DNA of 64,000 bases. Source: Planctellipticum variicoloris (GTDB taxonomy: Bacteria; Planctomycetota; Planctomycetia; Planctomycetales; Planctomycetaceae). The translations under genes and the position numbers were made by a program. The DNA is taken from NCBI RefSeq assembly GCF_030622045.1, contig NZ_CP130886.1:310001-374000 (forward strand), written 5' to 3'. Positions 17,628 to 26,152 of this stretch are shown one piece after another (within the stretch, counting starts at the first letter, position 1; the number at the start of each line of letters is the position of its first letter). Under the pieces are notes generated by a model. It had not been told where the DNA came from. It worked only from the letters and a program-made list of their open reading frames with translations, and made no database searches.

Positions 17628-18146
17628 ATGCTAGCCAAACTTCTGACCTTTGTGACTCTCACCGCTCTGTCCGGATTCGGACTCGTGATGACCGTCTCCG
17701 GGACCGGTGCGAAAGCCGCCACGGCCCAGGGCTGCTGCTCCAGTAACGCTTGTGGATTGTGTGAGAACTGCACCTGCGCCTGTGTCGACGGCTGCCGGTG
17801 CTGCGAAGGCGAACCTTGCCTCTGCGGAGACGCCTGCACCTGCAAGTGCTGCGACCTCACCGCGAAGTTTGCTGCGACGACAGCAACCTCGGCTGGAAAG
17901 CCGGCCTGCTGTGCCGCGGACGGAAAGTGTTCCGTTGATCTGCGGGCGATTCTCGCGAAGTCGTCGACCACGACGGCATCGGTCGCCAGAGCTGCCGGAG
18001 CGTGCTGCTCCGACAACGCTTGCGGCTTGTGCGAGACCTGCGCCTGTGACTGCGTCGCGGGCTGCGCCTGCTGCAGCGGCGAACCCTGCCTCTGCGGCGA
18101 CGACTGCGAGTGCCTCTGCTGCGAGACCGCGGCAGCCGGTTCGTAA
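17628..18146 (+). CDS. Exported tandem metallothionein-like protein
   Basis: This is a 172-residue protein; ATG 17628 follows AAAGGAA. Residues 1-33 form a signal peptide or membrane anchor. Two 40-residue repeats lie at 36-75 and 126-165, each with 16 cysteines at identical relative positions (36, 37, 42, 45, 48, 50, 52, 56, 58, 59, 64, 66, 70, 72, 74, 75, then +90). Both contain NACGLCE and GEPCLCGD. Three further cysteines sit in the linker, giving 35 in total. There are no aromatic residues or histidines in the repeats, as in metallothioneins. Known bacterial metallothioneins (SmtA type) are short and cytoplasmic, so export and duplication are unusual. Metal binding is inferred. Confidence 0.75.
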   Translation: MLAKLLTFVTLTALSGFGLVMTVSGTGAKAATAQGCCSSNACGLCENCTCACVDGCRCCEGEPCLCGDACTCKCCDLTAKFAATTATSAGKPACCAADGKCSVDLRAILAKSSTTTASVARAAGACCSDNACGLCETCACDCVAGCACCSGEPCLCGDDCECLCCETAAAGS

Positions 18147-18174
18147 CGGGCTCTGCCGTTTGTGACGGATGTTG

Positions 18175-18216
18175 GGCGGCGGGGAGGTCCCACTCGGGAT
18201 CCTCCTCGCCGCTTTC
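18175..18216 (+). terminator. Probable terminator
   Basis: A GC-rich imperfect stem (about 18176-18190 with 18198-18213, one bulge) is followed by a short TTT run. It lies 30 bp after the metallothionein-like gene. Confidence 0.5.
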
Positions 18217-18345
18217 GTGTCTCACTTGCCCCCCCCCCACGGAACTGATCGGTGATTCTGGATTGGGAATGGACTTCTCGTCCCCGTTCGTCGAAAATGA
18301 CGGATGGTGATTCCGACGGTCATTCCCCGGGGGGAACTGCTGCAG

Positions 18346-18669
18346 ATGCCGATCTATGTTTATGAAATTCTGGACGACGATGGCGAGCCGGCCGGCACGT
18401 TTGAGGTCTTTCAGCAGATCAAGGACGAACCGTTGACCCGGCATCCGGAAACCGGGCAGCCGGTCGAGCGGCTCATCACCCCGCCGTTCATCGGCGGGCA
18501 GTGGTCCGAGCACTCCATGCACAAGAGCGTCTCCGACGACAAGAAGCTGGAAAAGCAGGGTTTCACCAAGTACGTGAAGGCCGGCAACGGCATCTACGAA
18601 AAACGCTGCGGCAAGGGTCCGCAGACGATCTCCAGGGACCAGCCGATCAAAGGTTCCGACCTGAAATAG
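18346..18669 (+). CDS. FmdB-like protein lacking the zinc-ribbon cysteines
   Basis: ATG 18346 gives 107 residues starting 'MPIYVYEILDDDGEPAGTFE', the register of FmdB-family regulatory proteins ('MPIYEY..C..CG..FE'). The family normally has two CxxC pairs forming a zinc ribbon in its first 45 residues. Here those positions are occupied by acidic and small residues, and the later pair by 'TRHPETGQPVERL'. The protein ends in a basic C-terminal part ('KYVKAGNGIYEKRCGKGP'). The loss suggests a zinc-independent descendant. FmdB was linked to regulation of a formamidase operon, but most members are uncharacterised. It stands 56 bp before a DUF1501 gene on the same strand. Confidence 0.75.
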   Translation: MPIYVYEILDDDGEPAGTFEVFQQIKDEPLTRHPETGQPVERLITPPFIGGQWSEHSMHKSVSDDKKLEKQGFTKYVKAGNGIYEKRCGKGPQTISRDQPIKGSDLK

Positions 18670-18725
18670 CCCCGCCCCCTTTCCTCCCTGACGATGGCTG
18701 CCGGAAAATTTCCACGGAGCAACTG

Positions 18726-20024
18726 ATGACGCTTCACGCCAGTCGACGCGACTTTCTCCAGGCCGGCAGCTTTGCCGCTGCCGCCCTGATGTCCGGCTCG
18801 CAACTCCGCGCCGAAGAGTCCGCGGCCCCCGTCTCCCTCGGAAAGGCCGAACACTGCGTCATGGTCTGGCTCGGCGGCGGAGCCGGGCAGATTGACACCT
18901 GGGACCCCAAACAGCTTGGCGACCCGAAGGGTAAGAAGGCCGGCTCGTATTATCCGTCCATCGACACCGCGATCTCCGGCGCCAAGGTCTGCGAGCACCT
19001 CCCCGAGTGCGCCAAGATCCTCGACCGCTTTGCCCCCATCCGCACGCTGCACCACGACGTGATCGATGAGCATGCCGCCGCGGTGAACCGCCTGCACACC
19101 GGCCGCCCCGTCAGCGAGACGGTCACCTATCCGTCGATCGGTTCGGTCGTCTCCTACCGCCGCGGCCCGGCCGACGAAGGGGTGCCCGCCTACGTCCTCA
19201 TCGGATACCCGAGCACGACCCGCGGTCCCGGCTTCCTGGGATCCCAGTCCGGCTATCTGTACCTGACCGATACCGAATCGGGGCCGCAGGGCCTCTCGCG
19301 ACCGGCCGATCTCACGCCGGAACGCGTCCGCCGCCGCGAAGCATTGCTCGCGGAAGTCCGTGGCGACTACCGCCGTCGGGCCTCCGGCAATCCGCTGGCC
19401 CAGGACTATGACCGCGCCGTCACCGAGCTGCAGCGCCTGTCGGGGCCGCAGTTCATGCAGACCTTCCAGCTCGACCGCGAGCCCGCCGAACTGCGGAACC
19501 GCTACGGCGGCGAGTTCGGCCAGCGCTGCCTGCTGACCCGCCGGCTGCTGGAGCGCGGCGTCCGCTTTGTCGAAGTCTCGCACAACCTGAACTTCCTCAA
19601 CGGCACCGGCTGGGACGTCCACAACGAGGGGATCGAGCAGCAGCACCGGCTGATTCAGGAACTGGATCAGGCCGTCTCGGCGCTGGTCGTCGACCTCGAA
19701 CGCTGCAAAATGCTCGACAAAACGCTCATTCTCGTCGCGACGGAGTTCGGCCGACCGGCTCAGTTCGATGGCGGCGGCGGCCGAGGCCACCACGGCAAAT
19801 GCTTCAGCGTTGTCCTCGCAGGCGGCGGCCTGAAAACCGGCCAGGTGATCGGCGAAACCGACGAGCTGGCGATGAATCCGCTCTCGCGACCGGTTTCCGT
19901 GCCGGACCTGCACGCCACGGTCTACGCCGCAATGGGCATCAATCCGCACGAAGAATTGTACGCGGGCGATCGTCCCGTGCCGATTACCGACGGCGGACAG
20001 CCGATTCGCGAGCTGTTTGCTTGA
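18726..20024 (+). CDS. DUF1501 protein with Tat-type signal
   Basis: This is a 432-residue member of the DUF1501 family, which belongs to the alkaline-phosphatase/sulfatase fold and is abundant in planctomycetes. The N-terminus 'SRRDFLQAG' followed by an Ala-rich stretch is a twin-arginine signal. Typical family phrases are 'VWLGGGAGQIDTWDPK', 'CEHLPECAKILDRFAPIRTL', 'GWDVHNEG', 'LILVATEFGRPAQ' and 'GRGHHGKCFSVVLAGGG'. DUF1501 genes are usually paired with DUF1549/DUF1553 cytochrome genes; this copy is unpaired, lying between the FmdB-like gene and tRNA-Leu. The enzymatic activity is unknown. Confidence 0.93.
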   Translation: MTLHASRRDFLQAGSFAAAALMSGSQLRAEESAAPVSLGKAEHCVMVWLGGGAGQIDTWDPKQLGDPKGKKAGSYYPSIDTAISGAKVCEHLPECAKILDRFAPIRTLHHDVIDEHAAAVNRLHTGRPVSETVTYPSIGSVVSYRRGPADEGVPAYVLIGYPSTTRGPGFLGSQSGYLYLTDTESGPQGLSRPADLTPERVRRREALLAEVRGDYRRRASGNPLAQDYDRAVTELQRLSGPQFMQTFQLDREPAELRNRYGGEFGQRCLLTRRLLERGVRFVEVSHNLNFLNGTGWDVHNEGIEQQHRLIQELDQAVSALVVDLERCKMLDKTLILVATEFGRPAQFDGGGGRGHHGKCFSVVLAGGGLKTGQVIGETDELAMNPLSRPVSVPDLHATVYAAMGINPHEELYAGDRPVPITDGGQPIRELFA

Positions 20025-20067
20025 CGTGACGGGGCCGTCCGCGGATCATGCGGAACTCCCTCTTTGA

Positions 20068-20152
20068 GCCGAAGTGGCGGAATGGCAGACGCAGCGGATT
20101 CAAAATCCGCCGAGGTTCACCCCTCGTGTGGGTTCGAGTCCCACCTTCGGCA
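20068..20152 (+). tRNA. tRNA-Leu (CAA)
   Basis: This 85-nt class II tRNA has acceptor arms GCCGAAG/CTTCGGC and discriminator A. The anticodon loop is TTCAAAA (anticodon CAA, reading UUG). It has a long variable arm and the T loop TTCGAGT. No CCA is encoded. A short T run follows at 20154-20159. Confidence 0.95.
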
Positions 20153-20193
20153 TCTTTTTCCTGCTCGAATAGCGGAGCTCCATCCGGGAGCCA

Positions 20194-21294
20194 TCACCGG
20201 GCGGCGGCCGCCGCCACCTCCGCACCGGCCAGCGCTCTCGGATGCGGGTGAGCCGCTGTGCCGGGCAGCGACGTCAGCACGACGCAGATCGTCTCCGTGC
20301 TCGGGTCGGCCCACGCCAGCGTTCCTGTTGATCCCGTATGCCCGAATGTCTTCGCGGAACATCCGGGACTGCCGGCCGCCGCGCTGACGTTGAAGCCCAG
20401 GCCGCGCGGCGTCAGACCCGGCCCGTTCTGATTGCTGGTCATGAGCTGCGCCGTCTCCGGTTTAACGACGACCCCCTGACGGGAAAGAAACTCCGCCAGG
20501 AATCGCCCCACGTCCGGCGCAGAGGCATGTGTGCCGCCCCAGGGGGCCCCCAGCTTGCGCCAGTAAAGACTGTTCCAGTCCCAGTCTTTGGCGGTCGGAT
20601 CCCCCGCCCCGGATTCCGGCGCGCCGAACTCGGTCTGACAGGGGACGACATCCTGCAGCGAAAACCGACCGAGTCCCTGAGCCGAATGCTGCATCCCCAG
20701 CGGCCGCATCACCGTCCCTTCGACAAGTTCCAGAATTCCCGTTCCGCTGATCAACTCCGCAACGTGCGTCGCCAGCAGAATCCCCATGCTCGAATACTGG
20801 GACTTCGAGCCCGGCACAAACTCCACCGGCGTCCGAATCGCGTGCTCGACGAACTCCGCCAGACCGGCGTGATTCTTCCTCAACATCGCGTTGGCGGCCA
20901 GTTGATCCGGCAGCCCCGACACGTGAGTCAGGACCTGCCGCAGCGTCACCTGCTCCCGACCATTCCCCGCGAACTTCGGCAGAAACTTCTGCAGCCGATC
21001 GTCGAGCCGGAACTCTCCCTGATCGAACAGTCGCATCAGAGCCGTGACGCAGATCGGCTTCGAAATCGACCCCAGCAGGAACATCGCCTCCCCGGACGAC
21101 GCTTTGCCAAAGTGCTTCGTCAATGTCGCCTGACGCTGCGCCGCATGCAGCACGGCCGAAGCGACCTGACCGCTGGCGGTTGCTTTCGCCAGCACCTCCA
21201 CGGCGTCATCGAGACGGTCGTCCCGAAGCGCCGCCAGCAACGGTGCGCCAATGGCGCCGGCAAATCCACACTGCAGAAAGGTGCGACGTTTCAT
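20194..21294 (-). CDS. Serine beta-lactamase-like hydrolase (class C / esterase family)
   Basis: ATG 21294 ('MKRRTFLQCGFAGAIGAPLL') gives 366 residues with a Tat-like signal. Motifs of the class C beta-lactamase and DD-peptidase family are present. SISK (SxxK nucleophile) lies near residue 75, 'YSSMG' takes the place of the usual YxN near 165, and HTG near 325 stands for the KTG box. 'VTLRQVLTHVSGLPD' is the family landmark. Such proteins are usually periplasmic esterases or peptidases rather than antibiotic-resistance enzymes. Cys18 within the signal is not in a lipobox. The start at 21321 is possible but adds a non-signal leader. Confidence 0.9.
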   Translation of the reverse strand: MKRRTFLQCGFAGAIGAPLLAALRDDRLDDAVEVLAKATASGQVASAVLHAAQRQATLTKHFGKASSGEAMFLLGSISKPICVTALMRLFDQGEFRLDDRLQKFLPKFAGNGREQVTLRQVLTHVSGLPDQLAANAMLRKNHAGLAEFVEHAIRTPVEFVPGSKSQYSSMGILLATHVAELISGTGILELVEGTVMRPLGMQHSAQGLGRFSLQDVVPCQTEFGAPESGAGDPTAKDWDWNSLYWRKLGAPWGGTHASAPDVGRFLAEFLSRQGVVVKPETAQLMTSNQNGPGLTPRGLGFNVSAAAGSPGCSAKTFGHTGSTGTLAWADPSTETICVVLTSLPGTAAHPHPRALAGAEVAAAAAR

Positions 21295-21373
21295 CGGTGC
21301 CTCGATCGACGGGAAGGCCATTTTCGGACTGTGACGTCCGACCCACGATAACGCGACAGGCTCCGGAGAGGGA

Positions 21374-22372
21374 CTAAATCCGGCCCTCTTCAGCAGCCAG
21401 CTCCAATCGGTGCATCCATCGCTGAGTCTGCAAGGCGGCCTCGTACGTCGCCCCGGCGGGGACGCTCTCCAGCCCGCGCACCACGCGGCAGAACGTCCGC
21501 AACTCCTCCGCCATCATGCCGGTCGGACCCGAGGCCTCCGTCCGGATCTCCAGCGCCAGCGGCCATTGAGCACGCTCGTCCCAGACCTCCAGCGGACGCG
21601 GATTCGGCGTGATCCGCGCCGCCCACCCCTCGCCAAAGACTTCCATGCGGTCGAACCCCCGCGGCGGCATGCCGCCCGGCGTCAGATACGAGGCCGCGAA
21701 CGAGGCCAGCGTACCGCTGCTCCATTCGAGCTGAGCCAGCGCCAGATCGACGTCGCCGCCGGCCGTTCGATGAAACTGCGCGGCGAATCTCCGCGGCTCC
21801 TCGCCGCCCAGCAGGACCTGCACCGCGTACAGATCGTGAATCATCGCCGCCTGCAGCGGGTTCTCCCCCGGAAAGTCCCGGACGATCGTCGCCGGTCGAT
21901 GCCTGACGCAGTCGATGTAGGCCGGTCGCCCGCGCCGGGAAACCTCGTCGCGAAGCTGCCGGAACTCGCTGTTGAAAAGCACAATATGCCCCAGCATCAG
22001 ATTCGCCGATTCCGCCGCAACCCACGGAGCCAGGCTCTCGGCATCCGCCAGTGATGCGGAAATCGGCTTCTCCAGCAGGACGGTTCGGCCTGCCCGCAGC
22101 AGCGTTCTCGTCACCGCAACATGCTGGTCCGTCGAGCAGGCCACCACCCACGCTTCGGCTCCCGACACTGCGACCGCCTGTTCCAGATCCGTCCAGCCCG
22201 GAATGCCCGGCAGCTCCTGCTGAAGGGCTTCCAGGCTGCCCCGCCGCCGGGCCACAAGTCCGACCAGTTCGACGTCGCCAAGCCCTGCCAGCGTCAGGGC
22301 ATGCAGCCGACCGAACCGGCCCAGCCCCACAACCCCGACCCGGACTGGAACGACCGACTTCGATCTGTCCAT
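21374..22372 (-). CDS. Gfo/Idh/MocA-family oxidoreductase
   Basis: ATG 22372 is preferred over 22390 because GGGAGA precedes it by 4 bp; it gives 332 residues. The N-terminal Rossmann fold starts 'VRVGVVGLGRFGRLHALTL' (GxGxxG), and the 'LEKPIS' motif carries the conserved catalytic-site lysine of the family. The C-terminal alpha/beta domain contains 'AAMIHDLYAVQVLLGG', where the His-Asp pair usually helps catalysis. Enzymes of this family reduce or oxidise sugars and related polyols with NAD(P). The substrate cannot be read. It stands 79 bp upstream of the hydrolase at 20194-21294, and both may be co-transcribed. Confidence 0.93.
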   Translation of the reverse strand: MDRSKSVVPVRVGVVGLGRFGRLHALTLAGLGDVELVGLVARRRGSLEALQQELPGIPGWTDLEQAVAVSGAEAWVVACSTDQHVAVTRTLLRAGRTVLLEKPISASLADAESLAPWVAAESANLMLGHIVLFNSEFRQLRDEVSRRGRPAYIDCVRHRPATIVRDFPGENPLQAAMIHDLYAVQVLLGGEEPRRFAAQFHRTAGGDVDLALAQLEWSSGTLASFAASYLTPGGMPPRGFDRMEVFGEGWAARITPNPRPLEVWDERAQWPLALEIRTEASGPTGMMAEELRTFCRVVRGLESVPAGATYEAALQTQRWMHRLELAAEEGRI

Positions 22373-22688
22373 AAGATCTCCCGCGAGCATTTCGCCAAAC
22401 CAATCCCGCCGACTGCGACCACGTCAGCCGACTCCTCGCCTTGTACTGTATGACGCGTCGTTCGAGCGAGTCGAACGCAATTCATTGCGAATTCCCAGGT
22501 TGCACTCCTCCAGCAATCCCGGATCTCACGCAATGAAATTCGCCGAAAGCCCTGTCGCTCCGAAATTCCCCCCGCAGGCTCAGCCATCCGCACCCGACCT
22601 CGTCTTCTCCGAACCGGCTGTTTCTGCTAGTTTTCGAGGGCTGCGGGTGTTCCAAAGAAGAAAACGTCGTCCAGGGAAGGCCGACCCG
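22373..22688. other. Intergenic region between divergent genes
   Basis: These 316 bp hold the presumed promoters of the oxidoreductase and the lipoprotein. A short inverted repeat TTCGA-N5-TCGAA lies near 22463, but no clear -35/-10 pair is seen. A longer open frame on the plus strand continues through it from 22485 but shows no conserved features before 22689. Confidence 0.4.
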
Positions 22689-23924
22689 ATGCAATGCCGA
22701 TGGTGGCTGACAGGACTGATCTGCTGCATGCTCGGCGGAGCAATCCCCGGCTGCAATCCGTTTCAAGGAGCGGCGACGGACGCGGACGAAGATCTGTTCG
22801 CCGAACTGGACGATCTGGGGGCCAACGGCGACGCTCCTGCCGCGTCCGCGGCTCCCCCCGCAGACGCCGGTGCGGCGGGCGCCGCACCGGCCACCATGAC
22901 GCCTGCACCGCCGCGCTGGCGCCTCGGCGACCGCTTTCCCCTTGAAAAAACCGTCTTTCAGAAGGTCACGCAGGTCGGTTTGGGAACGCCCTCTGCAGGG
23001 TCCGAACGCCTGCAGCTCCTGCTGTCGCTGACTGTTGAAGAAGTCTCGTCCGAACGGGCGCGGTTCGGCGTCCGATACCATCGCGTCCGGCTGGTCCGCG
23101 AAATGGCCGGCGAAACGTTCGACTACGATTCCGGCAGCAGCACCGCGGCGCCTCCCCCGGCGGCTCTGGCCTACGCAGGAATGATCAATGATGGCTTCTC
23201 GTTCTGGCTGACCACCGACGGCCGCGTCGGCGATTTGGTTGGCTTTTCGGAGTTTCTGCAGCGCTGCGCGGGCCGGACGACCCCCGAAAATCGTCAGCAG
23301 GTCCTCACGCAACTGGCTCAGTTCCAGTCGGGACAAGGCGTGGCCAGCTTCGTGGACGACAGCGTCGGCATGTTGCCTGCGGAAGCCGACGGCGCCCGTG
23401 CCTCGGCCGGGCTGAGAATCGGTTCGGCGTGGCAATTGGCGCCCCGCCAGTACCAGTCCCCGGCACCGATGGTCGAACAGGCGCATTGCATCGTCAAGCA
23501 GCTCTCGCCGGAGGCCGCCGAAGTCAGCCTGTTTGGCAAGATCACTCCCGGGGCGGCGACGAGCCCCATTCCCGGGACGATGTCCGTGGCGATCCGTGAA
23601 GGGCATGCGACCGGGCAGTGCCAGTTCGACCGCCGCACAGGCCTGCCGACAAAATCGCACATCGAACGCCGCGTCAGCATGCTGGTCACGCTCCCCGATG
23701 GGACCCAGGTGGCCCAGGAAAAGGAAGTCGTCACCGCGCTGGCGTCATTCCCGACAGAACTGGCCGCCGTCCAGCCGCCTGCCGGGCAGTTGCAACCCGG
23801 CGAGGGAACCGGCATCGTTCGCGCCAGCGCCGTCGAGCACGCCGTGGGAACTGGCGGGCCAGGACAGGTCGCGTCCGCGCTGTTCCAGGCGCCCGCACCG
23901 CCGCCGCAGCAGCGGCTGCCCTGA
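22689..23924 (+). CDS. Putative lipoprotein (DUF6263-like)
   Basis: ATG 22689 gives 411 residues that begin 'MQCRWWLTGLICCMLGGAIP' and continue to a cysteine in an IPGC lipobox-like context. A long Ala/Pro-rich low-complexity linker (about residues 30-75) separates the anchor from a globular region. This region has 'WRLGDRFPLEKTVFQKVTQ', 'LTVEEVSSERARFGVRYHRV' and 'GQCQFDRRTGLPTKSHIER', suggesting the DUF6263 type of beta-rich envelope protein. The C-terminus is again Pro/Gln-rich. The function is unknown, and the protein is probably surface-anchored facing the periplasm. It converges on the coiled-coil gene with 23 bp between the stop codons. Confidence 0.7.
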   Translation: MQCRWWLTGLICCMLGGAIPGCNPFQGAATDADEDLFAELDDLGANGDAPAASAAPPADAGAAGAAPATMTPAPPRWRLGDRFPLEKTVFQKVTQVGLGTPSAGSERLQLLLSLTVEEVSSERARFGVRYHRVRLVREMAGETFDYDSGSSTAAPPPAALAYAGMINDGFSFWLTTDGRVGDLVGFSEFLQRCAGRTTPENRQQVLTQLAQFQSGQGVASFVDDSVGMLPAEADGARASAGLRIGSAWQLAPRQYQSPAPMVEQAHCIVKQLSPEAAEVSLFGKITPGAATSPIPGTMSVAIREGHATGQCQFDRRTGLPTKSHIERRVSMLVTLPDGTQVAQEKEVVTALASFPTELAAVQPPAGQLQPGEGTGIVRASAVEHAVGTGGPGQVASALFQAPAPPPQQRLP

Positions 23925-23947
23925 GCCGCGAGTTCAGGGCCGAGTGA

Positions 23948-24943
23948 TCACGATTCGCGGTTGATACCCAGGAATCGCGACCAGCGGCGGTCGGGGGCGT
24001 TCCCCTTGCCGCCCCGTTTTTCGTGGCTGGTCGCCGCTTCCTGCTCGATTCCCAGCTCCCGCATCTGTCGCTTGAGCTGCTCTTCGCGCATGGCAAGCTG
24101 CGCCTGCTCGCGCGCCAGCCGGGCTCGTTCGATCGAGATTTCGACGTCCGCCCGACGCAAGTTGTCCTGAAGTTCCGCCGCCATTCGTTCGAGACGGGCC
24201 GTCAGCTCCTCCGGAGCGTTGTTGAGCGCCGACCAGTCCGGAGGAATCGAGACTTCCGTCCGGGTTCGCAACAGTTGCAGCAGATAGCAGATATACGATT
24301 CCCGCTCGGAGATCGCATCCGCCATCTCTTCCGGTGTCGCCGTCTTGATGTCGATCGCCGACGGAGCGTCAGCCGGTACGATCGGTTCCTGGGTCTTCCC
24401 CGACGAGCTGCCGGCCGGCGCACCCGTCTCCCCCAGCATTTCGGACTTGAGCGATTCCCAGACCGACTCCGTACCGGCCTGTTCCGACTCCCCCCCCTCA
24501 GATTTCTGAGCGTCGTCAACCGGAATCGCATATCGAGAGGCGGCCCCGTTCACGCCGGAAACGTAGGCGCCCGGAGTCAGTCGCTGGCCGACGAAGTCGC
24601 GCAGTTCCGTCAGTTGAACTTCGATCCGGCCCAGCGTCAGCCCGGCCTGCATGTCTTCCCATTGCTGGGCGACCCGCTGCAGATCCTCCACCATCTGCCG
24701 GTGGTCGGCGACGAGGTCGGAAGGCAGCCCGCTGCCCCCCGCTCCCCCCCGTCGGCTGGCGGTTCCGGAACGCTGCATGCGGTCGAGTTGCTCGGCAGCC
24801 AGTTCGAGCTGATCTGTCAGCGCCTGCACGAGCTGGTCGCGCTCGGCGAGCTGACGTTCCAGGCGGGCGGCACGCTCGGCGACCAGGCCGGTTGCGGCGA
24901 CCATGGAAGACGAGGCCGGCCCTTTTCTGAGATCGTCGGCCAT
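23948..24943 (-). CDS. Coiled-coil protein of unknown function
   Basis: This is a 331-residue cytoplasmic-looking protein with two long heptad regions. One is at about 20-65 ('ERAARLERQLAERDQLVQAL'). A C-terminal one, about 235-310, starts with 'PEELTARLERMAAELQDNL' and ends in 'REEQLKRQMRELGIEQE'. The middle has an acidic Ser/Gly-rich linker. There is no signal peptide or membrane helix. The basic tail after 310 may bind nucleic acid or membrane. No family is recognised. The charged coiled coils suggest a structural or scaffold role, but that is inference. Confidence 0.75.
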   Translation of the reverse strand: MADDLRKGPASSSMVAATGLVAERAARLERQLAERDQLVQALTDQLELAAEQLDRMQRSGTASRRGGAGGSGLPSDLVADHRQMVEDLQRVAQQWEDMQAGLTLGRIEVQLTELRDFVGQRLTPGAYVSGVNGAASRYAIPVDDAQKSEGGESEQAGTESVWESLKSEMLGETGAPAGSSSGKTQEPIVPADAPSAIDIKTATPEEMADAISERESYICYLLQLLRTRTEVSIPPDWSALNNAPEELTARLERMAAELQDNLRRADVEISIERARLAREQAQLAMREEQLKRQMRELGIEQEAATSHEKRGGKGNAPDRRWSRFLGINRES

Positions 24944-25143
24944 ACCTGCAACGTCCCTCGTTGATCAATCGCCGCAGACGCCGCCTGCAGCGGGGCGGGG
25001 ATGCCGGGCATCCCCGTGGTGCGTTTGTTTGTGGATTGGCCCGACCCGCCGGTCAACACATCCGGTCAAGGCTGGGGAAGCCTACGTCGCCAATTCGCAG
25101 CATGCCATGATGACTCGCGACAACATGACTGGTCGGTTCCGAA

Positions 25144-26109
25144 TCAGGTCCGATTATGCTCGAACTGCGGGTTGACCACGTTTTGCGGGCGTTTGCCGGT
25201 GAGCACTGCGGCCACCTGTTCCATCGCCTGCGTCCGCATCTGTTGCAGCGACTGCTGCGACACGAATGCCGCGTGCGGCGTCACGATCACCCGTTCGTGG
25301 CGGAACAGGGGCTGTGACAAGTCTGGCGGCTCCGGGTCGAATACATCCAGCGCCGCTCCGGCCAGGCGGTTCTGCTTCAGGGCCTCCAGCAGCGCCGGCT
25401 CATCGACGAGGGCGCCCCGCGATGTGTTGATGAGATACGCCGTGGGCTTCATCAGCCGTAACTGGTTTTCATTGATGATCTTGCGCGTCGTGGGTGTGGC
25501 GGGAGCGTGCAGCGACAGATAGTCGCTCTGCCGCAGCAGGTCCTCCAGGCTCACCATCTCGCAGCCGACGCCGTGATCGCTCCCCGAGGATGTCGTCGCA
25601 ATGACCCGGAGTCCGAACGCACGGGCGCGGGAGGCCACCGCCTGCCCGATCCGACCGAGGCCGAACAACCCCAGTGTCTGTCCCGACAGCCGCTGCATCG
25701 GACCGCCCGCCGCGAGCTGGTATTCGCCCGCCTTGGTGCGGGCATGGAAAAATCCGATGTTTCGCGACATCGCGAGCAGCAGGCCGAGAGTGTGGTCGGC
25801 GACTTCGGGAACGCAGTAGTCGGGGCAGTTCGTCACCGGCAACCCCAGCTCGGTCGCGCAGGCGACATCAATGTTGTCGACGCCGATTCCCGTCCGGGCG
25901 ATCATCCGGCACTTCTTCGCCGAGCGAATGACCTTGGCGGTCACCTTCGCCCAGTTCGTGGCAATGGCATCGACATCGGCCGCAATGGCCGCCAGTGTTT
26001 CCTCATCGGTCGCGGGGGGCTCGATCAGTTCGGCCCCCACGCGACTGAGGATTTCGCGTTCAATCTCCGTATCCGGCCAGGCCCGATCGGTCAGCAGCAC
26101 GCGCCACAT
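25144..26109 (-). CDS. D-isomer-specific 2-hydroxyacid dehydrogenase
   Basis: ATG 26109 ('MWRVLLTDRAWPDTEIE') gives 321 residues; the longer frame overlaps the epimerase gene and is rejected. The NAD-binding motif is 'LGLFGLGRIGQAVASRARAF' (GxGxxG). The catalytic set includes Arg in 'INTSRGALVDEPAL', Glu in 'DVFDPEPPD' and His in 'VIVTPHAAFVS', as in phosphoglycerate and glyoxylate/hydroxypyruvate reductases. It lacks the ACT domain of SerA. The start lies 43 bp after the epimerase stop, so the two genes look like an operon. The true 2-keto-acid substrate is not known. Confidence 0.93.
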   Translation of the reverse strand: MWRVLLTDRAWPDTEIEREILSRVGAELIEPPATDEETLAAIAADVDAIATNWAKVTAKVIRSAKKCRMIARTGIGVDNIDVACATELGLPVTNCPDYCVPEVADHTLGLLLAMSRNIGFFHARTKAGEYQLAAGGPMQRLSGQTLGLFGLGRIGQAVASRARAFGLRVIATTSSGSDHGVGCEMVSLEDLLRQSDYLSLHAPATPTTRKIINENQLRLMKPTAYLINTSRGALVDEPALLEALKQNRLAGAALDVFDPEPPDLSQPLFRHERVIVTPHAAFVSQQSLQQMRTQAMEQVAAVLTGKRPQNVVNPQFEHNRT

Positions 26110-26152
26110 GCTCGTTGCCCCCTTTATCGCGGCTCGCCAGACGCGACCGGTT

